Positions 17,118 through 26,619 of a stretch of 64,000 nucleotides of DNA are shown here, piece after piece. Below the pieces are notes generated by a model that had not been told where the DNA came from, searched no databases, and saw only the letters and a program-made list of their open reading frames with translations. The translations under genes were made by a program, and so were the position numbers. Each line of letters starts with the position of its first letter. Position 1 is the first letter of the stretch. This DNA comes from RI-106 sp964496875 (lineage in GTDB: Bacteria > Cyanobacteriota > Vampirovibrionia > Obscuribacterales > Obscuribacteraceae): positions 109,688 through 173,687 of the forward strand of contig CAZCBH010000003.1 of assembly GCA_964496875.1 (NCBI GenBank), in the 5' to 3' direction.

Positions 17118-19226
17118 TTGCAAGAGAATCGCGATCACAACATAAATGAGCTGGAGAAAGCGCTGGGAAGCCGCTACGAAAACTACCGCTTTCTCTCCCA
17201 GGGCGGCATGGGCAAGGTATTCATCGCCCGGGACACCATACTCGACAAGAAAGTGGTGATCAAGCTACTTCAATCGACCTTCGACGACAACCAGGCATTC
17301 ATCAGATTCCAGCGAGAAGCCCAAACCTCGAGCAAGTTGTCCCACCCGAATATCGTGGGTACTCTCGATTTCGGATTGACTGCCAAGAACTTTCCCTACA
17401 TAGTCATGGACTATATAGATGGTGATAGCCTGGAAGAAATTCAAAAGAAAGAAGGAGTCTTCCCGGAAGCGATAGCGGTAGAGATAGCCTGCCAGATTGC
17501 TCGGGGCATGAGCCATGCCCACAGTAGAGGCATAATCCATCGCGATCTCAAAACCGCCAACATCATCATCTCCGGATACCCAGAAAAGATCCATGCCACC
17601 ATAATCGACTTTGGTCTGGCGCGACGGGAGAGCCAAGGGGAGAGCTCAGGAAGGTTGACTCGACTGGGCTCTATTATCGGCACGCCGCTCTATATGAGCC
17701 CGGAACAAGCCTCCGGCAAAGCCGGTGACGAGAGGTCGGATATTTACTCACTGGGATGCATTCTTTTCAAGATGCTCACCGACAGGACACCTTTTCACAC
17801 AGGAGAATCAATAACCGTTCTCCAGCAAAAAACCTCCCTGGAAGCACCATCTCTTTCCCAGAGCGCCCCTGAAACAAAATGCACACCGGCACTTGAAAAA
17901 GTGGTGGCAAAAGCTCTTGCTAGAGATCCAGAAAGTCGCCAACAATCTATGCAAGAACTGGAGAGCGATCTGGTCCGTTGCCTGCAGGCTGAAGCCGCGG
18001 AACAAATTGCAGAGGAAGCAGTTGAGTCCCAGACAAAAAAAATAAAAACCAGAGAAATTCTTATCTCTATTTCGACGCTTCTACTAATTGTTTCTGTCGC
18101 ATTCTACACCCTGAATAATAAACCGAAACCCATGACAGCATCTCTTGCACCAAAGCCAAAAGAGCAGGAGAAATTCACTTTCGGCGACTACCGCGTCAGC
18201 TATATGGATAGCACCCAGCGCAGCCTGATTGCCAAAGATAATGTAACGGACGAGGACCTGGCCGACATCGCTACAAAATATGGCAATATCAATTTCGACA
18301 GCCTGATTCTGAAAGGTACGAAAATAAGAGGAAGCGGTCTTCGCAGTCTCGAGACCTTGCCAATAAAGTATCTGGATCTTACCGGAACCGATCTCGTACC
18401 GGAAGCCTATAAATATCTAGCCAAGATCAAAACGTTGAAAGATCTGGTTTTGCAGTCTACCACCATAGATGGTGTCGGCCTCTCCTATCTGGAGAATGCC
18501 AGCGGTCTGACTTACCTCTCGCTCAACTCGTGCAAAAACATCAGAGACGAAGACCTGGAGCATCTAAAGCGCCTAAAGTTGAAAATACTGGATCTGGTAG
18601 GCACCCCGATAACCGACCAGGCTCTTGTCCCAATTGCAAAGATAAAAACTCTAAACGAGATTCTCCTGGACAACACAAAAGTAGGCGACCGCGCCATAGA
18701 TTTACTCAAACCCTGTACCCGACTGAACGACATCAGAATCAGTCGCTGCTACGGAGTAACGCGAAAAGGTCTTGAAACCATAGTTGAAAATTGGCCAAGA
18801 CTCAGATACCTCAGTCTTGCCTATATCCCCCTCAAAGAAGAAGACTTGCAGCCCCTCTACAACCTCAGGAAACTGGTGTTTTTGAACTTGATGGATATCC
18901 CCGTAAGCGACAGCAGTGCTTTATGGATCTCCGAAAACAAGCAGATGCGATCCCTATATCTGTCAAACACCAGGCTCACCGATCAAGGCATAAAGAGCCT
19001 CTCTAACCTGCCCAGGCTCTTGATTTTCAGTATCCATCTATCGAAGAACGTCAGCCCGGAAGCCCTGGAGAAAGCCTACCGACAGTGGATATCCCGAAAC
19101 AGCAATTTCAAAATCTACACCGATATCAAAGCCAATCTGACCCTGGGCGGAGACGACGAGATTATGGAACTCTTCAAAAAAACCGACCTGGAACTGGAGC
19201 TGGAACCAGATCCCTCCTCCCCTTGA
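17118..19226 (+). CDS. Membrane Ser/Thr protein kinase with leucine-rich-repeat ectodomain
   Basis: Residues 20-290 form an active-looking Hanks kinase: GGMGKVF glycine loop, Lys49 in VVIK, Asp143 in HRDLKTAN, DFG at 164-166, and GTPLYMSPEQ with a Ser/Thr-type activation segment. A transmembrane helix follows at about 313-331. The rest, about 365-690, is a set of leucine-rich repeats of roughly 24 residues (for example LKNL or LRYLSL followed by DEDL or DQAL). These face the outside if the kinase is cytoplasmic. The layout resembles a receptor kinase turned round. The start is TTG and its ribosome site is weak. The ligand and targets are unknown. Confidence 0.9.
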   Translation: MQENRDHNINELEKALGSRYENYRFLSQGGMGKVFIARDTILDKKVVIKLLQSTFDDNQAFIRFQREAQTSSKLSHPNIVGTLDFGLTAKNFPYIVMDYIDGDSLEEIQKKEGVFPEAIAVEIACQIARGMSHAHSRGIIHRDLKTANIIISGYPEKIHATIIDFGLARRESQGESSGRLTRLGSIIGTPLYMSPEQASGKAGDERSDIYSLGCILFKMLTDRTPFHTGESITVLQQKTSLEAPSLSQSAPETKCTPALEKVVAKALARDPESRQQSMQELESDLVRCLQAEAAEQIAEEAVESQTKKIKTREILISISTLLLIVSVAFYTLNNKPKPMTASLAPKPKEQEKFTFGDYRVSYMDSTQRSLIAKDNVTDEDLADIATKYGNINFDSLILKGTKIRGSGLRSLETLPIKYLDLTGTDLVPEAYKYLAKIKTLKDLVLQSTTIDGVGLSYLENASGLTYLSLNSCKNIRDEDLEHLKRLKLKILDLVGTPITDQALVPIAKIKTLNEILLDNTKVGDRAIDLLKPCTRLNDIRISRCYGVTRKGLETIVENWPRLRYLSLAYIPLKEEDLQPLYNLRKLVFLNLMDIPVSDSSALWISENKQMRSLYLSNTRLTDQGIKSLSNLPRLLIFSIHLSKNVSPEALEKAYRQWISRNSNFKIYTDIKANLTLGGDDEIMELFKKTDLELELEPDPSSP

Positions 19227-19381
19227 CAGTCAGGACAATGTTAAAAATATGACGGATTGCCGAGCAATAATCAGAAGTTTTGATTATGTTCGGACAAGTT
19301 CACGTAAAAACAGATATCCTATCTAATTCGTCTTGCATATAGACACAAGCGCGTTTCAAAGACAGGAAACAATAGAAGACT

Positions 19382-20452
19382 ATGTTTGGCTCAAATAAAC
19401 TTTCAGAGAAGTCGATCAAAAAGGCTCTCTCTACGGTGATGGACCCCGATCTGAATCAGGATATCGTCAGCCTGGGCATGATCTCCGCAATCAAAATCGA
19501 TGGTTCGAAGGTATCATTCAAGCTCACCCTGACCACGCCTGCCTGTCCCCTGAAAGAGAAGATAGAGGGCGATGCCAGACAAGCGGTAATGGCCATAGAC
19601 GGTGCCGAATCGGTAGAGATTGAGACCGACGCCACCGTGGCCGGTCAAAAGCGAAACTCGGACAAACTACAGGTCGAAGGAGTCAAGCATATTATCGCCG
19701 TGACCTCCGGCAAAGGCGGAGTCGGCAAAACCACGGTCTCTATCAACCTGGCTGTCGCTCTCAAAAACCTCGGCGCCCGGGTAGGCATCCTCGACTCCGA
19801 CATCACCGGTCCCAATTGCCCGCTTATGCTGGGCGTGGACGATTACGAGCCCCAGGCCAAAGACAATCGCATCATCCCGGCCGAAAACTATGGAATCAAA
19901 TGCATCTCCATGGCTTTCTTCGTCGCCAAGGACACCCCGCTCATCTGGCGTGGTCCCATGCTGGACAAAGCGATCAAACAGTTCCTCACCGACGTGGACT
20001 GGGGAGAGCTCGACTACCTTATAGTGGACATGCCTCCGGGCACCGGAGACGCTCAACTAACCATGATCCAGGCCACCGACGTATCCGGCGGCGTGATCGT
20101 CACCACCCCCCAGGAAGTGGCTCTGCTCGACGGTCGAAAGGGACTCGCCATGTTCCAGCAGATGAATGTCCCGGTGCTGGGCTTTGTCGAGAACATGAGT
20201 TATTTCCAGCCTCCGGGCTCCGAAGAGAGATTCGATATCTTCGGCACCGGCGGTGGCAGAAAGCTGGCAGAAGAATACGACGTGCCTTTTTTGGGCGAGA
20301 TTCCGCTTGATACAAGAATTCGCGAAGGCGGAGACTGTGGCAAGCCGGTGGTGGCATCAGATCCGGACAGCGCTGTCGCCCGGGCCTTTACCGAAGTGGC
20401 TAAACAAGTTGCCGCCAATATAAGCATCCAGACCCTTGCGCCTGTGAGCTGA
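19382..20452 (+). CDS. mrp: Mrp/NBP35-family ATP-binding Fe-S carrier with N-terminal DUF59
   Basis: The 356-residue protein starts with a DUF59 domain (1-90, LTTPACPLKEK) followed by a ParA/MinD-like P-loop ATPase with the deviant Walker A SGKGGVGKTT (109-118) and DMPPGTGDAQLT. Mrp/ApbC proteins carry and transfer iron-sulfur clusters. The C-terminal CxxC pair found in the E. coli and yeast proteins is missing: the equivalent stretch is ENMSYFQPPGSEE. It lies downstream of the suf operon after two unrelated genes, so it is probably transcribed separately. Confidence 0.93.
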   Translation: MFGSNKLSEKSIKKALSTVMDPDLNQDIVSLGMISAIKIDGSKVSFKLTLTTPACPLKEKIEGDARQAVMAIDGAESVEIETDATVAGQKRNSDKLQVEGVKHIIAVTSGKGGVGKTTVSINLAVALKNLGARVGILDSDITGPNCPLMLGVDDYEPQAKDNRIIPAENYGIKCISMAFFVAKDTPLIWRGPMLDKAIKQFLTDVDWGELDYLIVDMPPGTGDAQLTMIQATDVSGGVIVTTPQEVALLDGRKGLAMFQQMNVPVLGFVENMSYFQPPGSEERFDIFGTGGGRKLAEEYDVPFLGEIPLDTRIREGGDCGKPVVASDPDSAVARAFTEVAKQVAANISIQTLAPVS

Positions 20453-20594
20453 TTTTATCTTTAAAAATTCTCGCAGCTCAGCTTTACCCTCAAAATCGCA
20501 GAGCTTACCTGTTCCAAAATTCGGGACTGGTATTATACTTGTTGGTGCAAGTTAAGGGCACCAGAAGTAACACCATCAGGACGAATATACGAAC

Positions 20595-22307
20595 ATGCTA
20601 AAGAGCATACATATCGAGAATCTCGTAATCATAAAGTCCATAGATATCAAATGGACGGAAGGCTTAAACGTCCTCACCGGCGAGACCGGCGCGGGCAAAT
20701 CCATTCTCTTTGACGCGCTCAGCATCGTCCTTGGTGCAAAAGCCAACGCTTCCTATATTCGACACGGCAGCGAAAGAGCATACATAGAAGCCACCATTCA
20801 GCCGGGTGAAGCGACAAGAAAATGGCTGGTCGAGCAAGAACTTACCGACAGCGAGCAACCGGATCTTGTCATTTCACGAGAGCTGACCAAATCCGGCTCC
20901 AGGGCAAGAATCAACGGTATTCTCGTCAATCATTCCGTGCTCAAGGATCTGAGCAACCTGCTCATCACTTTCCATGCCCAGCATGAGATTCGCACCCTGA
21001 TGAACAATTCGACCCAGCTCGGTCTACTCGATGGAATCGCCGAGAAGAAACATCAAGAGCTGCTCAATAGCTTCAGAGCCGCCTATCAAAACTTCAAAGA
21101 GCTGGAGAGTGCTCTGACAGGCATGCAGATTAGCGAGGACGAAAGAGAGAGAAGACTCGATTTTGCCCGGTTTCAATTCAATGAGCTCGACGAAGCGTCA
21201 TTAGATTCAATAACTGAAGACGATGAGCTGATAGAGACCCGGAACCTTCTCTCCAACGTAAAAGAGATAGAAGAATCCATTCAAGAATCCGTAGACAACC
21301 TGAGCGGCTCTTTCGATGACGGCGGCCGCGGTCAGTCCACATGTGTTTTAGAGAAACTGCAATCCACACTTTCCCTGGTTGATTCCCTGGTGAGCTTCGA
21401 CTCAGGCCTCGAAGGGGTCCGGGAGCTGGTTCAGACCAGTCTTGCCACCGCCGAAGAAGCCTGCCAGCAATTGCGCCGCTACGGCGACGGTATCGACGCT
21501 GATCCCGAAACCCTGGAGAGGGTCGAAGAGCGCCTGGCGATTCTGGCATCAATAAAACGGAAATACGGTCCGGAGCTCAAGAACGCTATAGAGCTACGCG
21601 ATAGTCTTGCCCGAGAGATAGAGCATCTAGAAAACGCCACCGAAGAGCTAAGCGCCCTGGAAAAAAAACTGGCCCAAGCAAAAGAGAAAACCCTGACCTT
21701 GGCGGCGGAGCTGACCAGAAAAAGAGCCAGTCTGGCAAAATCATTAGAAGCCTCTATCATGCTCGAGCTCAAAGATCTGGGCATGGAAAAAGCAGTATTC
21801 AAGATAGAGTTCGAAAAGCTGGATAGCCCTGGTCCCACAGGGCTGGATCGTGTCGAGTTCACGATTTCAACCAATGTGGGCACGCCGCCGAAGCCGCTCT
21901 CAAAAATCGCCTCGGGCGGAGAGCTGTCTAGAATAATGCTGGCGCTCAAAACGATTTTCGCAAGACAAGACCAGGTCGCCACAGTGGTCTTCGATGAAAT
22001 CGATGCCGGCATGAGCGGCAAGACCCTCCATGCCATCAGAGAGAAGCTCGCCCGCCTGGCGAGGTCTCACCAGATCCTCTCCATCACTCACAATCCGATA
22101 ATCGCCTCGGTGGCAGACAATCATATTCAGGTCTGTAAAGAACAATCAAAGAAAGAGACGATAATAAGAGTCTCAAATTTGAACGAAAGCGAAAGGCTCA
22201 ATTCGCTTGCCCAGATGGCAAGCGGAGAAGCGGACCAGCAGGAATCCCTCAATTTTGCCCGATCTCTGGTTGATGCCGCCGGTCAGCTCAAATCCACCAT
22301 AAAATAA
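20595..22307 (+). CDS. recN: RecN, SMC-like DNA repair protein
   Basis: RecN is an SMC-related ATPase that acts at double-strand breaks during recombination. In 570 residues it has Walker A TGETGAGKSIL near the start, long coiled-coil arms on both sides of the middle region (about 160-400), the ABC signature IASGGELSRIML and Walker B VVFDEIDAGMSGKT. The length and order are typical. It is transcribed alone, 142 bases after mrp and before the tRNA gene. Confidence 0.95.
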   Translation: MLKSIHIENLVIIKSIDIKWTEGLNVLTGETGAGKSILFDALSIVLGAKANASYIRHGSERAYIEATIQPGEATRKWLVEQELTDSEQPDLVISRELTKSGSRARINGILVNHSVLKDLSNLLITFHAQHEIRTLMNNSTQLGLLDGIAEKKHQELLNSFRAAYQNFKELESALTGMQISEDERERRLDFARFQFNELDEASLDSITEDDELIETRNLLSNVKEIEESIQESVDNLSGSFDDGGRGQSTCVLEKLQSTLSLVDSLVSFDSGLEGVRELVQTSLATAEEACQQLRRYGDGIDADPETLERVEERLAILASIKRKYGPELKNAIELRDSLAREIEHLENATEELSALEKKLAQAKEKTLTLAAELTRKRASLAKSLEASIMLELKDLGMEKAVFKIEFEKLDSPGPTGLDRVEFTISTNVGTPPKPLSKIASGGELSRIMLALKTIFARQDQVATVVFDEIDAGMSGKTLHAIREKLARLARSHQILSITHNPIIASVADNHIQVCKEQSKKETIIRVSNLNESERLNSLAQMASGEADQQESLNFARSLVDAAGQLKSTIK

Positions 22308-22365
22308 ACCGTCTTTAATTTAAGAAATCCAGCTTCATCTACCGTTCATATCTCGCCCCGAAAAG

Positions 22366-22395
22366 TTGACACCGACCCGATTGATTCAATAGAAT
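22366..22395 (+). promoter_or_regulatory. Housekeeping promoter of tRNA-Gln
   Basis: A perfect -35 box TTGACA (22366-22371) and -10 box TAGAAT (22390-22395, five of six) are 18 bases apart. Transcription would begin near 22402, just before the tRNA at 22415, and may continue into rplY. Confidence 0.7.
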
Positions 22396-22414
22396 GCAGC
22401 ATTGCACGGTATAT

Positions 22415-22486
22415 TGGGGCGTCGCCAAGTGGTAAGGCACCTGGTTTTGGTCCAGGCATTCAGAGGTTCGAATCCTTTCGCCCCAG
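22415..22486 (+). tRNA. tRNA-Gln (anticodon TTG)
   Basis: The 72-base sequence folds into a cloverleaf. The acceptor arm TGGGGCG pairs with CGCCCCA. The anticodon stem CCTGG/CCAGG holds the loop TTTTGGT with anticodon TTG (reads CAA and CAG). The T arm contains GGTTCGAATCC. The discriminator base is G, and CCA is not encoded (CGT follows). It lies between recN and rplY behind a strong promoter. Confidence 0.95.
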
Positions 22487-22553
22487 CGTAATTCTTCCAG
22501 TCGCCCCCGGCGACAGAAGACTGCGAACAGTCAGATACAGATGGATTAAGGTC

Positions 22554-23210
22554 ATGGATAAATACTTATTAAGCGTCGCCACAAGAGAGGAGAAAACTCC
22601 TAATCAACTGCGGAGAGAAGGCATGGTGCCAGGCACCATCTATGGTCCTCAATTCGACTCCGTCAATCTGCAGTTCTGCGCCAAGGAGTTCTCCAGACTG
22701 CCTGCAGCAGCTTTCTCCCACCTGATCGATCTAAATTACGAAGACGGCAAGAAAGTCAGCGTGATTATCCGTAAGGTGCAGCGCAAAGCCACAACCGGTC
22801 AGGTTCTCAACGTCGAGTTCTACAAAATAAAACTGGACAGAAAGCTGACCGTTAGCGTACCGATTAAATTGAAAGGCACCGCTCCGGCTGTCGTCAAAGG
22901 CGCCCAGCTCATGGAAGTTGCCCTCTCCGCTGACGTAGAATGTTTCCCCGGCGATATCCCCGATTTCATCGAAGGCGATCTCTCCAAGCTCAAAGAAGCA
23001 GACGATATCATCCACTTCCAGGATCTGAATATCGACGAAGAGAAGATAAGAATCCTAAACCCGGCAGAAGGCGTAGTCGCCAAAGCCATGGCTCCCAGAG
23101 TCGCCGCCGGCGCCGGTGCTGCTGCCAGCGCTGCTCCTGAAGAAGCCGCCGAAGAGGCTACCGAAGGCGCAGCCGAAGAGGCCAAAGAAGAAGCAGCTGC
23201 TGCTTCCTGA
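22554..23210 (+). CDS. rplY: 50S ribosomal protein bL25 (CTC form)
   Basis: The 218-residue protein is the long CTC/TL5 form of bL25, which binds 5S rRNA. The N-terminal L25 domain (about 1-95) has LRREGMVPGTIYG, and a beta-rich second domain (about 96-185) has NIDEEKIRI. The last 30 residues are an Ala/Glu-rich low-complexity tail that is not part of either fold. The gene follows tRNA-Gln by 67 bases and probably shares its promoter; an intrinsic terminator lies 25 bases after the stop codon. Confidence 0.95.
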   Translation: MDKYLLSVATREEKTPNQLRREGMVPGTIYGPQFDSVNLQFCAKEFSRLPAAAFSHLIDLNYEDGKKVSVIIRKVQRKATTGQVLNVEFYKIKLDRKLTVSVPIKLKGTAPAVVKGAQLMEVALSADVECFPGDIPDFIEGDLSKLKEADDIIHFQDLNIDEEKIRILNPAEGVVAKAMAPRVAAGAGAAASAAPEEAAEEATEGAAEEAKEEAAAAS

Positions 23211-23234
23211 GGTTCTCAAAAGAAAACACATTGA

Positions 23235-23266
23235 AGCCGGTCGTTATAACTGCGACCGGCTTTTTA
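23235..23266 (+). terminator. Rho-independent terminator of rplY
   Basis: GCCGGTCG (23236-23243) pairs perfectly with CGACCGGC (23253-23260) across a nine-base loop and is followed by TTTTTATTT. It stands just after rplY; the last T bases overlap the stop codon of the convergent GT87-like gene. Confidence 0.88.
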
Positions 23267-24568
23267 TTTGCGCATGGCTTTGACACCAAAGCCTATATAG
23301 AGAACGTAGCTTACCCAGAGAAGCAGGCAGGCTCCCCCTACAATCAGATTACCGTGCTGGAACTCCGTCCTCAACTGTTGCGGCACCAGAACCAGATGCA
23401 GATCGACTATCGCGATAAACAAAATCGCCACCGTTGAAACCAGTCGGGCTCCTTTGATCTGGTGCTTCTCCAGATTGCTTACGCTTCCAAAGAAAAGAAA
23501 CCAAAACGAAATGACGTAGACACTGAGATCATAAACTCTCATATAAGGCGAAATCACAGGCAAACTGAAGAGAACAAGACAGAGCAGCAACTCTAACTTG
23601 CTTGAAAAGTCGAGTTTTTTGGATCGCGAGAGCAAATAGATGAAAACCAGCTCAATCAAAAGCGCAGGCATGCTCAAAATAGTCGGCAGAGCCGGAAAGA
23701 ACAGTTGAGGATAAAGAGTTTTGACCAGTCTGCCAATTATCATCGGCCAGGAACAGATGAGCCAGTACGGTTCGAAATAAGTTCTATCTCCCCAGACATA
23801 GAACTCCATCCAGATTTTGACACTATGGGCCCATTCCAATATTCCGGTCCAACCGAACAGGACAAGAGCCGCCCCCAGATTCATCAGTGCTACCAGCGAG
23901 AATCCTGCGAAGAATTTTAGCCTGAGACGCTTCATCGCCGGATCGAAAAGAGAAAGACAGAAAAATACAAACAAGATAGCGGCAAGCGGCTGCGGCTTCA
24001 AACATAGAAGCCCGAAGGACATTCCAGAAAGCATCGGCTTCTTGCCCTCGAGCAAAACCACCCCAAGAGAGATGGAAAGCACATAGAGAAATCCGGACAA
24101 CTGACCGATACCAATAGATTCTTGTACCGGAAAAAACAGCAGCGCCGGCAAGAAAAACAGAAGCGCATATGGTGCGGTCTTGTTTTCGCTTCTGGCTCGT
24201 AGATATAAGATGACTCCGGCTGCAAGAAAAGAGCAGGCCAGAATCGCCCTGGTCAGGGCATAAGCCTGGACCATAGGAAGAAAAGCAAACACTCTAGAAA
24301 ACGCAGCAAAATTTGGAGGATAAAGAAACGGCACACCTTGATTGAACAAAGTGGTATCGAAACTAGTATCAGTCAATCGCGGATAAATCGAGGACACTTG
24401 TCCACGGCTCAGGGCGTCCCCTACTCCCCAGAAGAGCCGAAAGTCGGCAAAGCCGGTATTGCGGCTGCACATCTCCACAAAGATCCAAGAGAGCACAACA
24501 CCGAAAAAATAGATTAGAAGCAATAAAAAACTCTTGGTCGAAGGAGAAATAGAGAACTTCCTTTTCAT
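23264..24568 (-). CDS. GT87-like (DUF2029) polytopic membrane glycosyltransferase
   Basis: The product is a membrane protein of about 434 residues with roughly ten hydrophobic helices. The N-terminal extracytoplasmic loop contains FADFRLFWGVGDALSRGQ and VPFLYPPNFAAF, typical of the GT87/DUF2029 family. Members of this GT-C group use lipid-linked sugars, for example polyprenyl-phosphomannose. The frame is open to an ATG at 24604, which would overlap the histidine kinase gene by 29 bases; the ATG at 24568, seven bases after the kinase stop, is preferred. Its sugar donor and acceptor are unknown. Confidence 0.75.
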   Translation of the reverse strand: MKRKFSISPSTKSFLLLLIYFFGVVLSWIFVEMCSRNTGFADFRLFWGVGDALSRGQVSSIYPRLTDTSFDTTLFNQGVPFLYPPNFAAFSRVFAFLPMVQAYALTRAILACSFLAAGVILYLRARSENKTAPYALLFFLPALLFFPVQESIGIGQLSGFLYVLSISLGVVLLEGKKPMLSGMSFGLLCLKPQPLAAILFVFFCLSLFDPAMKRLRLKFFAGFSLVALMNLGAALVLFGWTGILEWAHSVKIWMEFYVWGDRTYFEPYWLICSWPMIIGRLVKTLYPQLFFPALPTILSMPALLIELVFIYLLSRSKKLDFSSKLELLLCLVLFSLPVISPYMRVYDLSVYVISFWFLFFGSVSNLEKHQIKGARLVSTVAILFIAIVDLHLVLVPQQLRTEFQHGNLIVGGACLLLWVSYVLYIGFGVKAMRK

Positions 24569-24575
24569 CCGGCTA

Positions 24576-25793
24576 TCAGTTGGAGCTGGTCGGGACCTTT
24601 TCATCAGGCTCCGTCACTTTTTTTTTATCGTCTTCCTCTAACTTGTCAGCGACCTCTTCGTTTCCATTTCCACCGGCGGCAAGCTCGACAGGCTTGCTTT
24701 CGTATACAGGTAATCTGACGGTAAACGTAGAACCTTTATTGAGCTCGCTCTCCAGCTCGATGGTGCCACCATGGGCTTTGATTATCGTCATGGCTATAGC
24801 CAGACCCAGACCGGTGCCGCCACCATACACCTTACTACGTGTTCGAGAACGCTCCACTCGATAAAATCGATCGAAGATGCGCTGTTGATCAGAAGGCGCG
24901 ATACCAATACCGGTATCAATTACCCTGACCACGGCCTGGCCCCGACTGGAGCGAAGCGTGACGGTCACCTTGCCGCCCGCCTGGGTAGCTTTGATGGCGT
25001 TATTGGAGAGATTGAGAAAAACCTGTTTCAATCGATCTTGATCGGCGTTGACCATAATCGCCGTCTTTGGCATGATGAACTGAACTTCAATTTGCTCCGG
25101 TGCCACCATCACCACCGTGTCTTCCACACTGGTCAGAACTTCGCGCAGATCAATTACTTCCTGCTGGCTGATTATCTCTTGCCCCGCATCGGCGCGCGCC
25201 AATTGCAAGAGGTCCGAAACAAGTCGAATCAATCGCCCCGACTCATCCGAAACAGTCTGCAGAGCTTCGCTCAATAAGTTGGCGTCGATATTATCGCCTC
25301 GCCGCATCAAAAGTTTGGTGTAGCCCTGGATAGAGGTCAAAGGCGTGCGCAGTTCATGGCTTGCATCAGCGACGAACTGGCATTGAATATTCAAAGACTC
25401 TTCCAGCCTGTTCAACAGTTTATTGAAAGATTTACGCAACTCCAGAGTCTCTGCCGGTTCATTGGCATCCACTTCAAGACGCTCGCGAATGTCCATGGTA
25501 GCCAGTTGAGTTGTCGCTTTCAAAAGTTGATTGAGAGGCTTGAGAATCACACCGGCGATGAACCAGTTTATGAAGACCAGTAGAATAAGTAGAGGCAGAT
25601 ACCAGGGCAGAAGATTGAGAAACAGTCCAAAAGCATCGTTATTGCTGCTGAAAGCAATCAGATGCGAGACAACAATAGCGACAAGACCGGTAAAGGTCAT
25701 CGCCAGCGCCATCCTGAATCTGATTGTCTTCGACCAGCCGGTCCTGTCCATGGGTTGCCCTGTTATCCGAAGCGAAATTCTTCCAGGCTGCAA
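24576..25793 (-). CDS. Sensor histidine kinase, orphan
   Basis: The 405-residue protein has two transmembrane helices (about 28-48 and 56-82) with almost no loop between them, then a HAMP linker, a HisKA domain with phospho-acceptor His146 in ADASHELRTPLTS, and a HATPase domain with N, G1 and G2 boxes (NLSNNAIKAT, VIDTGIGIAP, GGTGLGLAIA). The C-terminal 40 residues are acidic and disordered. No response-regulator gene lies next to it. Without an extracytoplasmic sensor domain it may sense membrane state or a partner. The start is TTG; an ATG at 25751 is an alternative. Confidence 0.9.
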   Translation of the reverse strand: MQPGRISLRITGQPMDRTGWSKTIRFRMALAMTFTGLVAIVVSHLIAFSSNNDAFGLFLNLLPWYLPLLILLVFINWFIAGVILKPLNQLLKATTQLATMDIRERLEVDANEPAETLELRKSFNKLLNRLEESLNIQCQFVADASHELRTPLTSIQGYTKLLMRRGDNIDANLLSEALQTVSDESGRLIRLVSDLLQLARADAGQEIISQQEVIDLREVLTSVEDTVVMVAPEQIEVQFIMPKTAIMVNADQDRLKQVFLNLSNNAIKATQAGGKVTVTLRSSRGQAVVRVIDTGIGIAPSDQQRIFDRFYRVERSRTRSKVYGGGTGLGLAIAMTIIKAHGGTIELESELNKGSTFTVRLPVYESKPVELAAGGNGNEEVADKLEEDDKKKVTEPDEKVPTSSN

Positions 25794-25848
25794 TTGTACT
25801 TTCTAATCAATGATATGCCCAGTGTATATTCCGGTGCCGCGCCCATTG

Positions 25849-26619
25849 TCAAGTGAGCATGGACAATACCTGGTCATGAAGGGCTCTCGTCGCGGAAGCG
25901 ACAACATCGCTGCCACCGCCCTGGGTAAGAGACCGTCCCTGCCAGTTGCTGATCACACCGCCGGCTCCTTCTACCACCGGCACCAGAGCGGCATAATCGT
26001 AGAGATTCAACCCTCTCTCGATGACAATATCGAGATAACCGCTGGCTAGAAGAGCATAGTTATAGCAATCGCCACCATAACTAGTGACGTGAACCGCCTC
26101 GATAATCCGATCCACACCAGGGTCTTTCAAAGGCGAAGTCAATGCAAGTTTTGCTCGGCTCAATTCTGTCCTTCCGGAAGTGGTAAGTAAACTGCCATTG
26201 AGGCTGGAACCACCGTCGCGCAAACCCAGAAAACGCTCACCGAGAACAGCCTGGTCTATAATCCCCAGCTCAAATTCACCTTGACAGGCAAGCCCTATCA
26301 AAGTACCGAACACCGGTTTGCCGACAGAAAATGCGATGGTGCCATCGATAGGATCCAGAATCCATGCAAATCCCGAGGTTCCGTCTTTGACGCCGTGTTC
26401 CTCGCCGATGATGGTATCGTCAGGAAATTCGGCTTCTAAGATGAGGCGCATCGCCGCTTCCGAATCCCGGTCGGCCTGGGTTACTATCGGAGAGACAGCC
26501 TCTTTATAATCGACCTGTAAAGAGTCGTTTTTGAATAAAGGTCTGACTATAGCCGCCGCTGCGTCAGCCACACGCTGGGCGGCTTCCAAACGGGCTGTCA
26601 GTAGTTTTTTATCGACCAA
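25849..26619 (-). CDS. Inositol-monophosphatase family phosphatase, HisN-like
   Basis: The 256-residue enzyme has the metal-binding motifs of the IMPase family: GEEHG, DPIDGT and a C-terminal WxD-like segment in which NLYDYAAL replaces the usual tryptophan. DPIDGTIAFSVGKPVFGTLI resembles the histidinol-phosphatase (HisN) subgroup more than classical IMPase, so histidinol phosphate is a possible substrate. The TTG start overlaps the upstream paralogue by 11 bases. The two may have arisen by tandem duplication. Confidence 0.82.
   Translation of the reverse strand: MVDKKLLTARLEAAQRVADAAAAIVRPLFKNDSLQVDYKEAVSPIVTQADRDSEAAMRLILEAEFPDDTIIGEEHGVKDGTSGFAWILDPIDGTIAFSVGKPVFGTLIGLACQGEFELGIIDQAVLGERFLGLRDGGSSLNGSLLTTSGRTELSRAKLALTSPLKDPGVDRIIEAVHVTSYGGDCYNYALLASGYLDIVIERGLNLYDYAALVPVVEGAGGVISNWQGRSLTQGGGSDVVASATRALHDQVLSMLT

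Noticed and set aside
19223..19251. TTGACA before mrp as a promoter
   Set aside because: The -35 box is perfect, but the sequence 17 bases later (AATATG) is a poor -10 box, and the site overlaps the end of the kinase gene.
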